64,000 nucleotides of DNA, from positions 310,001 through 374,000 of the forward strand of contig JAAOOA010000177.1 of the NCBI GenBank assembly GCA_012861695.1, written 5' to 3'. Positions 12,916-23,665 of the stretch are shown piece after piece. Numbering within the stretch: position 1 is the first letter of the stretch; each line of letters starts with the position of its first letter. The stretch comes from Trematomus loennbergii. Lineage: Eukaryota > Chordata > Actinopteri > Perciformes > Nototheniidae. A program made the translations under genes and the position numbers. The notes under the pieces were generated by a model that saw only the letters and a list, made by a program, of their open reading frames with translations, was not told the DNA's origin and ran no database searches.

Positions 12916-13593
12916 CAGTGGAGGAAATAAGTATTTGATCCCTGCAGATTTTGTAAGTTTGCCCACTTACAAATAAATTAGCAGTCCATAATGTTAATGG
13001 TAGGTTTATATAAACAGTGAGAGTAAGAATATCAAAAAGAAAATCCAGAAATTGAATTCAAAAATGTATTTATCGTGTGATTTTGGAAATAAAAGTTTCA
13101 TATTCTGAAAGCCAAGACTTTGTTTATTTAAAATCAAACAAAACACCCGAACCCCGAAGTTGCGACTTCCGACAGATTTCGATAGAGCGGGTCACATATG
13201 TGTAGGGAGCTGAAGCTTCCAGATGCCAAGCATCAGCCTCAAAACCTTAAGATTTGGAGAGGATCTTCAGAGAGGTGTGGACCAACATCCTTCCTGAGAT
13301 GTGCACAAACCTGGAGACCAGCTACAAGAAGCGTCTGACCTCTGTCTGTCCAACAAGGGTTTCTCCACCAAGTACTAACACATGTTCTGCAAGAGGCTCA
13401 CATATTTATTTCCCACAGTTAAATGCAAATCAAATGTTATCTTTTATATAATGTCAATTTCTGGATTTTCTTTTGATATTATTACTCTCACTGTTTATAT
13501 AAACCTACCATTACAAGTATAGATTGTTAATTTATTTGTAAGTGGGTAAACTTACAAAATATGCAGGGGATCAAATACTTGTTTCCTCCACTG
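12916..13593 (+). mobile_element. Tc1-like element, internally deleted
   Basis: Long inverted ends begin CAGTGGAGGAAATAAGTATT on the left and finish CTTGTTTCCTCCACTG on the right, each next to TA, the Tc1/mariner target. The ends share about 100 bp including TTTGATCCC and TTACAAA. The 678-bp body keeps only a decayed piece of the transposase C-terminus on the + strand near 13240-13350. There the frame reads like [20 protein letters not shown] and SYKKRLTSV, where intact relatives end in a KGFSTKY-like tail. Non-autonomous. Confidence 0.92.
13254..13451 (+). pseudogene. Tc1 transposase C-terminal remnant
   Basis: The first ~35 residues ([28 protein letters not shown]) match the end of Tc1 transposases of this fish family. 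After that a frameshift leads into unrelated residues and the right inverted repeat. The catalytic DDE region is absent. Confidence 0.75.
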
Positions 13594-14339
13594 TACATAT
13601 CAATATAAAGAATTGAGAGCATTGTACATTATGCTTGTCAATCCAATCAAACTCACAACATGGAAACATTGAATACAATGTACACTTTATAATTTACAGA
13701 ATAATTACAGTTTGAAGTTACTATCCTCAAGGGACCACCTGAAAACAATATGTACAAATGAGTGAGTTAGTGATTTGATTTGTAGAAATTCAGAGTAATA
13801 ACACTGTGAAGTGGATGCACGTGGTTTCAAGAAAATGCTTCAAGATACATGTAGACCGAGACTCTAAAGTCATTGACTAAGCTAAACGACAGAATTCTCC
13901 CCTTTGCACGTTCCTGCTCCCCCACCCAACTCCTCTGAAGGACCGTTATCATCACATATCCCAACAAGTCCTCCAACTCATAAGACCAAATAGGTCGATT
14001 GTTCATGCGCTTATTACGACCTATAATCACGTTTTGAAAGTTTTCGACCTCTAGTGCTCCCGTTGACTGCAAATGCTACCGAGGGTCGTATTCACAAATA
14101 AGAAATAACCCTCTCTGGAAAATCCTAAATTGTAGGATAGTTTGGCCATTAAAATGCTTTTTGATTAGATTTCTAGAGAGAAGTGTATATTGTACTTTCA
14201 GAATACACGTCCAGTGGATGTGTAGGATCTATAGTTTGATAGATATTACGAAGATGATTTGAGGTCTCGCCAGGAGAACATGTATATGCGGCAGCGTCCA
14301 TGTAAATTTAGCGTCAACACTCACGGGGTGAAAACAGTA
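13594..14339. other. Non-coding stretch
   Basis: No gene or repeat that I can identify. Confidence 0.4.
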
Positions 14340-15010
14340 TTTCCGGTCTCGAAGTTTTCATAATAAAACCGTATTCCCCCACTGTCAAATGATTTTAAAG
14401 CTATATCTGCAGTACTAATCCACTAAAAACATCAGTTTATCCTTGTTAATTACACAACATTCATTGGTTTAAATTGTGTACAATGCTTTTGTGTTTTTCC
14501 CATAGGTTTTTCCCTTTCGATTCTGAGAGACACATTTATTTTTTCAGAGGTTTTGATAGGCTAAAACATCGAACTTGAAGCTCGGTGATTGGATGTTTTA
14601 GCCGCAATGCACATTGGGATATGGTGTTTATGCGATATGAAATCCGAAAACATTTTTAAAAATAAAATAATAATACTTTATTCCGAGTGTGCTTGCTTTT
14701 CTCTTTGGAAGTCATCACATAACGGCATTGTAATACACGGTTCGGCTGCATTCAATATTACATATCTGCCGTAGTTCTTTATTTAGAGCTCTGATTAGAA
14801 GACCTTTGGACAAACTGGAAGAAATGCCGCCGAAATTGAATATGTGACGTGGATCATAAATATATCAGCAATTAAACAACATCTTACATTTATTTTTTGC
14901 AGTATCAATATTAATTCGGCTGACTTTTATATTTGATCCAATTGGTAGATAGGTTATATTTACACCATAACGATGCACAGCTGATAGAAAAGGACTTGTA
15001 GTTTTTAAAG
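14340..15010 (+). repeat. Dispersed repeat family R1, copy 1
   Basis: This stretch is homologous to 41720-42330 in the same orientation (shared strings TACTTTATTCCGAGTGTGCT, CATATCTGCCGTAGTT, ATTTGATCCAATTGGTAGAT) and in part to 19680-19925 in the opposite orientation. No coding region or clear ends. Probably an old DNA transposon; class unknown. Confidence 0.7.
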
Positions 15011-15164
15011 ATATTACTGATTTTCTTTGAATATAAGAATGTAAATACTGAGTTGAGAGAATAGTCAGGGGATTTGGTGATGGGAGACACATCTATGGAA
15101 TCACAATTTCAATAGCTTACCATTAAATGACGGATATACCTTTTTGTCTGTGATTTACAAATCA

Positions 15165-15195
15165 GATATTATATATATCATATATAATATATATG

Positions 15196-15238
<43 letters not shown>
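15165..15238 (+). repeat. AT-rich (TA)n tract with palindromic ATATAT
   Basis: About 70 bp of nearly pure AT alternation. Confidence 0.9.
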
Positions 15239-15241
<3 letters not shown>

Positions 15242-15246
15242 TATCA

Positions 15247-15297
15247 GCTATAATATTTCACATATTGTAGTTTTATAGAACTGTGAAATATTATAGC
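15247..15297. repeat. Perfect 16-bp inverted repeat (stem-loop)
   Basis: GCTATAATATTTCACA at 15247-15262 is the exact reverse complement of TGTGAAATATTATAGC at 15282-15297. The right arm ends just where the 140-bp direct duplication (15298-15439) begins. Confidence 0.85.
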
Positions 15298-15439
15298 AAT
15301 ATCCTGTACAATTAAGTGAAAACATGAATAAAACTACACATCTTCAGATGTCATACATACATAATGTCCTACACAAATAATACAAAGTTAGTATGGCATT
15401 GTATGCTGTGTGTTATTTGTAACATCTTCAGAAACTACT
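15298..15439 (+). repeat. ~140-bp direct duplication, copy 1
   Basis: Starts AATATCCTGTACAATTAAGT and is nearly identical to 17939-18078, with a few substitutions and small indels. Similarity ends sharply after CAGAAACTAC. There is no TIR or LINE tail to explain it. Confidence 0.9.
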
Positions 15440-15477
15440 TTTTTTTAAGAACAGTAGGGCATAATGTTCTAACAATG

Positions 15478-15571
15478 TTATCAAAAACATCTTAAGAAGG
15501 TTATCAAATACATCTTAAGAAGGTTATCAAAAACATCTTAAGAAGGTTATCACCAAACATTTCAAGAATGT
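15478..15571 (+). repeat. 23-bp tandem repeat, about 3.5 copies
   Basis: The unit TTATCAAAAACATCTTAAGA plus AGG occurs three times in tandem, followed by a diverged partial copy. It lies within a larger fish repeat rich in AAC(G)TTCT/GGGAACC strings. Confidence 0.85.
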
Positions 15572-17180
15572 TTTTAAAGAACGTTATCCTACCTTTCAGA
15601 AGAACATTCTGGGAACCAAAATAAACGTCCCTCTGAAACATTCCTAGAACAATGAATGGTAACATTCTCAGAATTTTTTGAGAACCAAAATGTCTAGCTG
15701 GGAACTCACACATGCCACCGCAAACATGCAATATCTGTGTAGGAGCCATTTTATGGGTGTTGTTGGTGTAAAAATTGCCATTACAATCTGTTTACAGCTT
15801 ATCATGAATTACGTGCTTGTTTGTTTTTTTCAAAAGGAAAATATGGTGACATCAGATTTTTTAAAACATCCTTTTCAAACAAATGCAACAAGTTTGTTTT
15901 TTAAAGCGCTCTAGAAATAAATCTGACGTTGACCATGACCAGTGGCGGCTCCAGAGTATTTTTGTTGGGTAATCTATGGTAGGCTAACCCATACAGTGGT
16001 GGGTCTCAAGTCAGTATTTGCAATGTAATTACATACACGCTATATCGCCCCCCTTGACAGTGAAACGCCACGCGTGAGGTTTAGATTAGCCAATCCTGCA
16101 ATTTCCCCACAGGTGAAAGAGTTGAGATGCTGAAAACCCGACCCCTGCAGGGGGGTCTGGGGGGATTCTCCCCCAGGAGATGTTTTGAAATCCTAACATA
16201 AATACACATTCTGGTACTCTCTTGAGAAGAAAAATAAATAAATCTATCACTACACGACATATTTAAAAAAATGAATGCCATTTTAGTTTTTTGTTACTTT
16301 GTTCTGAAAGCTGAACCTGCTGCTCCTCACAGAGAGAAGAGGGAAGAGGCTGTGTTAATGACTTTACATTGTGGATAAGGGTATAGCCTCCATTGTTCCG
16401 TGTGTCAAAATGAAAGACAGCCCACACACCTATCAATCATCAAACCGTGGGGTCTTATTTCATTACGTGTTGATTTCTATAAACACGTAATGTTGTATCG
16501 ATGTATAGAGATGTACTACCGCAAAAGTATTGTCTGTCGGGACTTCCTGCAACAACACCACGCCGTTATCGTGATTCTGATTGGCCAGAAGACATTATCA
16601 AAGATGTTTTATTGAGAAGACGATCACTACGTGACAAAAGTTTTCAAAACAGTTTCTAGTCTTTGGTATTTCCAGACAAGTGGCTACTGAAATCAATCTT
16701 ACTAACTGCTGTCTGTGCAATTTACTCCGCGTGAGTTGGCACACTTTATTTTGCTTACTTTAACATCATTTTTCATGGTGGGGCTAAGGTGGGGCTAAGC
16801 CATTTCTTGGTATGGCTGTAGCCTACCCCAGCCATACCCTGGTGCCGCCACTGACCATGTCCATGTTCATATTTGCCATCACAGGAACGTTTTATAAAAA
16901 AGAATAACATCCTGAAAACATTTTCAGAATGTTTCTTGGAGAATGTTCTTCATTTGTTATCATGTAACATTGAGGGAACGTTTTATAAAGAACATCTTTA
17001 ATGTGTTACCCCAACAACGTCCAAAACACATCCTTAGAATGTTGCAGGCAAAACGTTCCACCTTTGTTAAAATATCACATTAAAGGAACATTTTATAAAA
17101 CAACTTTCTGTCATCTCAGGCCTCAATAACATCCTCAAAACATCCTCTGAATGTTGCAGTTAAAACGTTATGTCTTAGTT
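15572..17180. repeat. Dispersed AACGTT/GGGAACC-rich repeat split by a hAT
   Basis: From 15572 to 15720 and again from 16875 to 17180 the sequence is dense in AGAACATTCTGGGAACC, GGGAACGTTTTATAAAGAAC and similar strings, a type common in fish genomes. The hAT at 15940-16853 separates the two parts. Class not known to me. Confidence 0.5.
15940..16853. mobile_element. hAT element, near-perfect TSD ACCATGAC/ACCATGTC
   Basis: Ends are CAGTGGCGGCTCCAG and GGTGCCGCCACTG. Flanking octamers at 15932-15939 and 16854-16861 differ at one position. The 914-bp interior has no transposase frame. Just inside the ends are GGTAGGCTAACCCATAC and GGCTGTAGCCTACCCCAG, imperfect inverted subterminal repeats. Confidence 0.85.
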
Positions 17181-17938
17181 AGGCTCTGTGGATTATTTTG
17201 GTAGAATAGGAAATGTGTCTGTTGCCTGATTCGGTCATCAGTGTGTTGAAATATTCAGAGCCACGGTTAACTGGTGCTCCTTTCAGGTGTGCTCACCACC
17301 CCCCCCTTCAAAGTGAGTGTGTTTGCCACTCATCGGCACTCATTAGCAGCTATTGCGTGAGTGCTTGTTGTATTTATAATGTTGTTGTCATGCAGCCCTC
17401 AATGAGCATGTGTGGCATTAATCTGCCTTTGAGTCTTTCCCCCCAGGGGTTTATTTATTCCACCAGTATCAGTGGAAACCTCCAGAAGTATTAATCACAT
17501 TTTTACCAAGTGATGTGCAGAGACTTTATGTATCTGAATTAATCTACGGCTTTGGTGACTGCTGTTATGATGGATTTTATGATGTTTGTGTAAGTGAATT
17601 ATGACTGAACTAGAAGAACACCTGGAGAGAGAGCAGATATCTGCCAAGGACATTTCCATGAGCGAAGAATTATCTATCCGCCCGTGATGCAGAACCAATC
17701 AAAATGAAAGTGTTCTTCCATGGCCAAATGTTATGAATATGTGGCCAGTAGTTTTTGACATAATCTTACTGAAAATAACTCAAACCACAAAAAAAAAAAA
17801 CATAACCTCCTTGGCGAAGGTTTCAAGTTATAGTTACACTACATACTTAATCTGCTATCCTGGAAAGAAAACATTGAATATCTCTGCACAAGGAAAAACA
17901 AATAATAATGTTTCTCCGCCGCCTTCAGTCTTTTGGGT
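17181..17938. other. Non-coding stretch
   Basis: No gene or repeat recognised between the dispersed repeat and the second copy of the 140-bp duplication. Confidence 0.4.
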
Positions 17939-18078
17939 AATATCCTGTACAATTATGTGAAAACATGAATAAAACTACACATCTTCAGATGTTATACATA
18001 AGTGTCCTACACTAATAATACAAAGTTATTATGGCATTGTATGCTGTGTGTTATTTGTAACATCTTCAGAAACTACCT
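17939..18078 (+). repeat. ~140-bp direct duplication, copy 2
   Basis: Partner of 15298-15439 in the same orientation, about 2.6 kb downstream. Confidence 0.9.
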
Positions 18079-18285
18079 TTCCAACTCCTCATGCAGTTGA
18101 CTGTTACAGGTCTATACAGGTTCATGGTACAATGCATAAGCTTCAAATCGAGAGACTGAAACTGTATTTTTCTTTACCGTTCTGTTTTAATTTCACAATA
18201 AAGTTAATAGTAATATTATGTTTGACATTATTATGTGTTATTAACTAGACCACTGGTTTTTTAACCCGCACCGCCTAGTGGTTAA

Positions 18286-18533
18286 CCCTCCTGTTGTCTT
18301 CGGGTCAAATCTGACTGACTGATTACTACTTCATCAATCATAACTTTTGTTTTACATTCGATTGCATTAAGGCTTTATGATATCCTTCACAGTAGATATT
18401 TGAACATATACAATTGCTGATCACCACTTTCATTGCATTTTGGATGATTTAGTCAACTTTGTAACACCCATGGTGTTCCCGGTCAAATATGACCGCCATA
18501 AATTAAAGGAATTAGTAACCATCCGGATCAGAT

Positions 18534-18616
<83 letters not shown>

Positions 18617-18629
18617 CACACACACCACA

Positions 18630-18672
<43 letters not shown>

Positions 18673-18969
18673 CGCACACACACAGAACAATTGACACATG
18701 TCCCGCTCTTATGTGCCATCTCCCCACATGGATCACACCTGGCACACGCAATACATGTTCAGTGTCTATTCTTTGTATATGTACTGCAGTTTTTTCATGT
18801 ATACCAGTAGTCTGATACAATATGTACAGTTTGAAAGGGTGTTAAATGACATTTGGTGATGATTAATGGTTTTTGTGTTAATGTAATAGCAGTTAAAACA
18901 GGACCGGTCAAATTTGACCGCAAACACCAAAGTAAGGGGGGGGGGGGGGGAACGAAGACAATAGGAGGG
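18286..18969. mobile_element. piggyBac-like TTAA element carrying a CA microsatellite
   Basis: The 17-bp ends CCCTCCTGTTGTCTTCG and CGAAGACAATAGGAGGG are inverted repeats with one mismatch, flanked by TTAA at 18282-18285 and 18970-18973. CCC ends plus TTAA fit piggyBac. The interior repeats GGTCAAAT.TGACC motifs (near 18303, 18480, 18905) and holds a 150-bp CA repeat and a run of G. No transposase is present. Confidence 0.88.
18537..18684 (+). repeat. (CA)n microsatellite
   Basis: About 148 bp of CA dinucleotides with a few interruptions (ACCACACC, CACGCA). The CV/VC frames on the minus strand are artefacts of it. Confidence 0.98.
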
Positions 18970-19499
18970 TTAAAGCACGTTATTGAATATGTTATATTTG
19001 ATGAAAACATTTAAATATTGAGAGTAGTCTACATACAAAATAGTGGGAAAGTAGAAGGTCAATGATAGAAATATAGAATAGAAAATATCAAGAAGATACT
19101 GTAAGTGATCTCTACAATAAAACAGCTAGTGGAGGACGTCCAAATATATCAATAGGAGGATGTGCAAAACAGAAAAACTAATAAGGCTTTATTTAAACAT
19201 TAAAGAATACTTTAAGTTAAGGTCTTCTTTTGAATAAGAACAAACTTTGGGGGTATCCAAAGATAAATATTAAATCTGACAAAGTACTTAACGTCTAATA
19301 TATTGCATAGTTTATTTTGGCACTTGACAATCACCTTCCCTGAATTTGACTCAGGTGTAACTAAAGTCTGATTTAAGGGTTGTATATATTTCACATCATT
19401 AATCAGAATCTGCAAAGTAACTAAAATAAATGTAGTGGAGTAAAAATACCAGGTTAACCTCTGAATTGTAGTGGAGTAGAACAAAGCAGTACATGCTGC

Positions 19500-19563
19500 T
19501 GTAACAAAAACATTTCCCAACTTGGGATCAATAAAGTATATCTTATCTTATCTTATCTTATCT
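19500..19563 (+). repeat. LINE 3' tail with (TCTTA)n
   Basis: AACTTGGGATCAATAAAGTA followed by about five TCTTA units resembles the 3' end of fish non-LTR retrotransposons, which end in GGGATCAATAAAGTATCTATC-like tails. No coding part is attached. Confidence 0.6.
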
Positions 19564-19679
19564 TGATGATCGATGGCTACTGCCATATTTGCAAAATGTG
19601 CCTCTGAACCTTGAAAAGTGCATGTTTCAGCTTATCATAGTCTGCCGTGGTTCCATTCCATTTCAAAAAGCTGTTTGAC

Positions 19680-19925
19680 GCTCGGAGTAACCTTGTCGCA
19701 CTGCCACTCCAACATCCAATCACAGAGCTTGAGGACTAATCACGGGGTTTGTAAAGCAAAGCGGATGTTGTAGTCCCAAACGATAGCTGAGGATTCTGGG
19801 TAGTGTAGTGTCTTCGGAAACTCTGTAGTGTCTAAAATCCGAAAAAAATTGTTTCTCTGAATCGAAGGTTAAAAACACAAAAGCATTGTACACAATTTAA
19901 ACCAATCAATATTGTGTAATTAACA
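19680..19925 (-). repeat. Dispersed repeat family R1, inverted partial copy
   Basis: The reverse complement matches 14440-14600 (AAGCATTGTACACAATTTAA and the neighbouring CATCCAATCAC string). Confidence 0.65.
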
Positions 19926-21550
19926 GCGAAGAACAGCTGCCATTTTAATAGCTTTAGCACTAGCAGGGGCTGGCACTAAACCCTCACTCTTCAGCAATGC
20001 CATGCTCCCAGTCAGCCTCTTGTGTTCTATCTTTAACAAGTTGGCTTTGAGCTTGACCAGCTGTGACATTTGGTGGAACCTCAGGGAGAGCAGAAACATC
20101 ATTCAATCATTATGCAACCTCCGCTAAATGATTCAGTGTGTGCTATGCATATTACATTGTGCCCCGAGTTCCCACTTGGCCCTCAGACTCTGCATCCATT
20201 GGCTGTGTGAATCCTCCTCTGCCAGTGGAAGGTCGTTCAGTTAGGCCGAAATGTCATCATCGATGATTGTACATGCCATACATGAAGTACTGTGGCCCCT
20301 CAATGTGTAGTATCTGATGGCTACACATTCATGTTATTTTCTTGTTTCCAGCTCTAAGGGTCCAAAGCAGGATTTCTAATCGGGGACGAATATGAGCCAC
20401 TGTTTGACAAATGAAATACACCAGTCAGTCTCCAAAAAAATCTGGTCCCTTAGAGCAAACTGCATTTCCAATTGCCTTTTGAGGGTTACATATGCTCCCC
20501 TTGGTTACATTTGTTTTTGACGTTTCACAAATATGTTTCTAAAGACGTTATGGATTGGTGGCTCAAACAAACACAAGATTTGGAGGAGTCCTTTTCCCGA
20601 ACCAGACCAAATAAATGTGTTTTCTTATTGTTTCATTTCAATTTACATTAACCATGTGTTTGAAACTGTGTCTGTAATCTTAAATACTATTTACATGTCC
20701 AATAGTTAGGGGACCCTATTATATGATTATTAAGTATTTAAATAAAAAATTAACAAGCAGTTACAGATGTAGCACTCTAGATAGGACTCCACCCAACGGA
20801 TTCCAGCCGAAAACCCAGCGGATCCCAGTGGCTGGAGATGTAAAGCCCTCCCACTATTTCCTGAGAGGGCGTTCCCAGATTTTCAATTTCAGGATTTAAC
20901 CATGAGATGGCGCTTCATTCACAAATACACAAAGACATGGGTGAACTTTGTTCTTCAGTTTGTTTCATGGACTTTCAGTACTTCAGTAATATTTGCAGCT
21001 CTGCAGTTGTTCAGTAGTTCAAATAGCAACAGGGTGAGAGTGAAAAACAGGATAGCACAGATTAATAAATTAATAATAAAATAAAATAAAATAAAAAATA
21101 AGATCAGCGATAAAAATAAAAATAATAATAATGAGAAACTATGAAATAAGAAATGAATAAATAAAATTATCATATCATATATGATAATGTATTGTATTAT
21201 TAAGTAATATCATACATTAACCCCATTATAGCAGATGCCACATTTAATGGATGAACACATTTATGCATCAATAAGTACAACAGAGTATTTCTAAATATAA
21301 GTTGTAAAAATACTTATATGTATTTAATACTAATAACATAATGATTCATTTTACTTTCAGATGATAATACTTTTCACTTGGGCAATTGACCATTTTGAAT
21401 GCAGGACATTTACTTCTAACACGTATTTTTACCTAGGTAAATAATCGGAATACTTCTTCCACCTCTGCGTTTGGAGCCCGTCACACGGCAATGGAGAAGA
21501 GGGGGGGGGAGGTGTCACATTCCGATCGCTCGCCCATTATTTGAAACAAA
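19926..21550. other. Non-coding stretch, AT-rich towards the end
   Basis: No gene recognised. From 21060 to 21130 there are AAAAT/AATAA low-complexity runs. The tail near 21360-21470 resembles a dispersed fish repeat (TACTTCTTCCACC). Confidence 0.45.
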
Positions 21551-22183
21551 AGGCGCGTTCACACCAAGTACTTTGCCGTATTTAGTGCCGGCACTCAGTG
21601 CCCCGGCACTTATTACCCCAGGGCACTTAGTACAGATCGCGTTCACACCGGAGTACTTTTCCCTGAGGGAAGATTACGCAAATGAGCCGCTGACGTCACT
21701 TCGTCTTCTTCTGCTTTGGGTTTACTGGCAGGCCGCAACCACTTCACGGCGTATACTGCCACCCGGAGTCCCCGGCTGGAAGTCCCCGGAGTTGGGGACT
21801 GGCTTCAGTAGAAGCTGCTGGGACTCCCAGCAGCTTCTACTGAAGCCTTCCGAGTAAATCGCCAGAACGCCGACACCTCCTCATCTCCACCGCTCCCATG
21901 TTTTCTTTTGTGTTGCCATAAGTTAGTCTCTCTGCGTTTGTGCACTGGGGCGGCTCTACAAAACATTTCAGAGTTGTACGGAGCGTGGTTTGCAATTCGC
22001 CAGCCAATCAGAACTGGGGGACTTTTTTCCCCCAGGAAAGTACCATCTCTCAGCAGACACTTAAAATGGGGGTAAAAGTTCCCCAGATGAAGTGCTCTTT
22101 TTGGTGTGAACGCGACATAAGGGGTACTAACGGAACTAAACGCGAAAAGTACGGTAAAAAGTACTCCGGTGTGAACGCGGCTA
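21551..22183. mobile_element. Harbinger-like non-autonomous element, copy 2
   Basis: Inverted ends GGCGCGTTCACACC and GGTGTGAACGCGGCTA. The body is homologous to 1447-2105, with shared GATTACGCAAAT, GCCGCTGACGTCACTTC and AAGCTGCTGGGACTCCCAGC. The first-helix SANT fragment is here too on the minus strand, but a 2-bp deletion (CATCTCCACC against CATCACTCCACC) breaks it. A palindrome (CTTCAGTAGAAGCTGCTGGG with its inverse) lies near 21803-21846. Confidence 0.75.
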
Positions 22184-23367
22184 AAGAGTCTTACTACCTC
22201 TGGTTAACTGAGGGGGGATGGGAGAGCTTTGCCACACCGATTGCCCACAGACCCTTTCAGGGTTAAGGAATAGTGGATAGGAGAATTCAAAAGGATTTAG
22301 GAGAAGCGACTGCGGTCCTTTAGAGAATCTGACTGCACTTACACTATCAACGTATTTATGATGCGCCAGCAATGTACGTCTGCTGCTGTGGGGAAACTAC
22401 AGTTTTCTAAGTGGACTACATTGATGTAGGATATAATAAGAACAACAACTACTGTAAACCCAGCGTTAAACCCATCTAGAGACTCTGCACCGCGCTCTGA
22501 TGTGTTGTGTTGTGCTTTATGAACGTGGACAACAGAGAAACATATTTTTCATGACCAAAGTTTGGAATTTAAATAAAAGGAAAGTGAAACTTATGCTCGT
22601 CCCCCTCTTCCTCCGTTCCACATTAATACAAATCATCAGCTTATATTGAAAAGACTCTTGGTCCAATACGTATTATTGTATGAAAAGATCCTAAAATTAA
22701 TACAAATGTATTTATTATAAACGTTAGTCCTTAACATCTATCACTGTGTATATCACCATTCAAACATCTTTTAAAAGTTGAACAAACCCCACACAGCTCA
22801 GTAAAGACTGTGAAATGTTGACTTTATTTGATCATTTCAGTAAAAACTAACGTTCATATTTCTCCTTTTGATTATTATAGTGATGAACGTTCAAAACAAA
22901 GCACTTTGGCTGATTTTGGACCCACTCAATATTTTTTGAAACTTTAATTAATTGTTTGATAAGTGCATGCAGATCACAGTACAGTATGCTCGTTCAGTAA
23001 AACAGAGAGATCGGGGGGGGGGGAGCTGTGGCTGATTAGGGCCATTAGGTGTGGAAACAAAGAGAGTCACACCAGCTGATCACCTGAGAGCTGCTGTTTC
23101 TTTCAGACTATTTAAAAAAAACAACGGTCTGATTTTAACATTACACAACAATGAACTCAATGTGTGATTCTTATAGCAGTAATATTAAACACTAATAATA
23201 CAGTAAACTATTAACAATAGTATAATATTATTAGTAATTATTCTTGTTTGCCCATGGTGAGATGACGAGGCTCCATTAAAAATAAACCACTTTTTAGTGA
23301 ATTACTGAGTTTGGGCAAGTTAATGACGTTTTAATGAAGTTGACTACAGTATATTCATATTTTTCAG
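22184..23367. other. Non-coding stretch
   Basis: No gene or clear transposon recognised. AT-rich, with a poly-G run near 23015. Confidence 0.4.
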
Positions 23368-23665
23368 TGCTTTCATGTCAATTTGGCGAACATAAACATA
23401 AATGATCGTGAAGATGATGATTAAATTATGATTACAAATCGGTAGTGAGAGCCGTGCTGCATTTCCTCCCATCGGATGTGATATAAAAACAAACCGATTA
23501 TTTTTGTAGTTGTAAACTCACGTGGATTAAACCACATTTATTAGTGCTTTCATGTCAATTTGGCGAACATATGATCGTTTGTTTGAGCCGGGCTGCATTT
23601 CCTGATGAAAAAACAAACCGATGGTTTTTGTAGTTGTAGTACGCCAACGTGGATTAAACAACATT
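23368..23665 (+). repeat. Tandem duplication, two diverged units
   Basis: AGTGCTTTCATGTCAATTTG begins a unit at about 23368 and again at about 23543. Both units continue through GCATTTCCT, AAACAAACCGAT, TTTTTGTAGTTGTA and CGTGGATTAAAC. The second is shorter by about 50 bp. Confidence 0.85.

Noticed and set aside
18430..18820. Minus-strand frames of CVCVCV repeats
   Set aside because: They come from the CA microsatellite inside the TTAA element.
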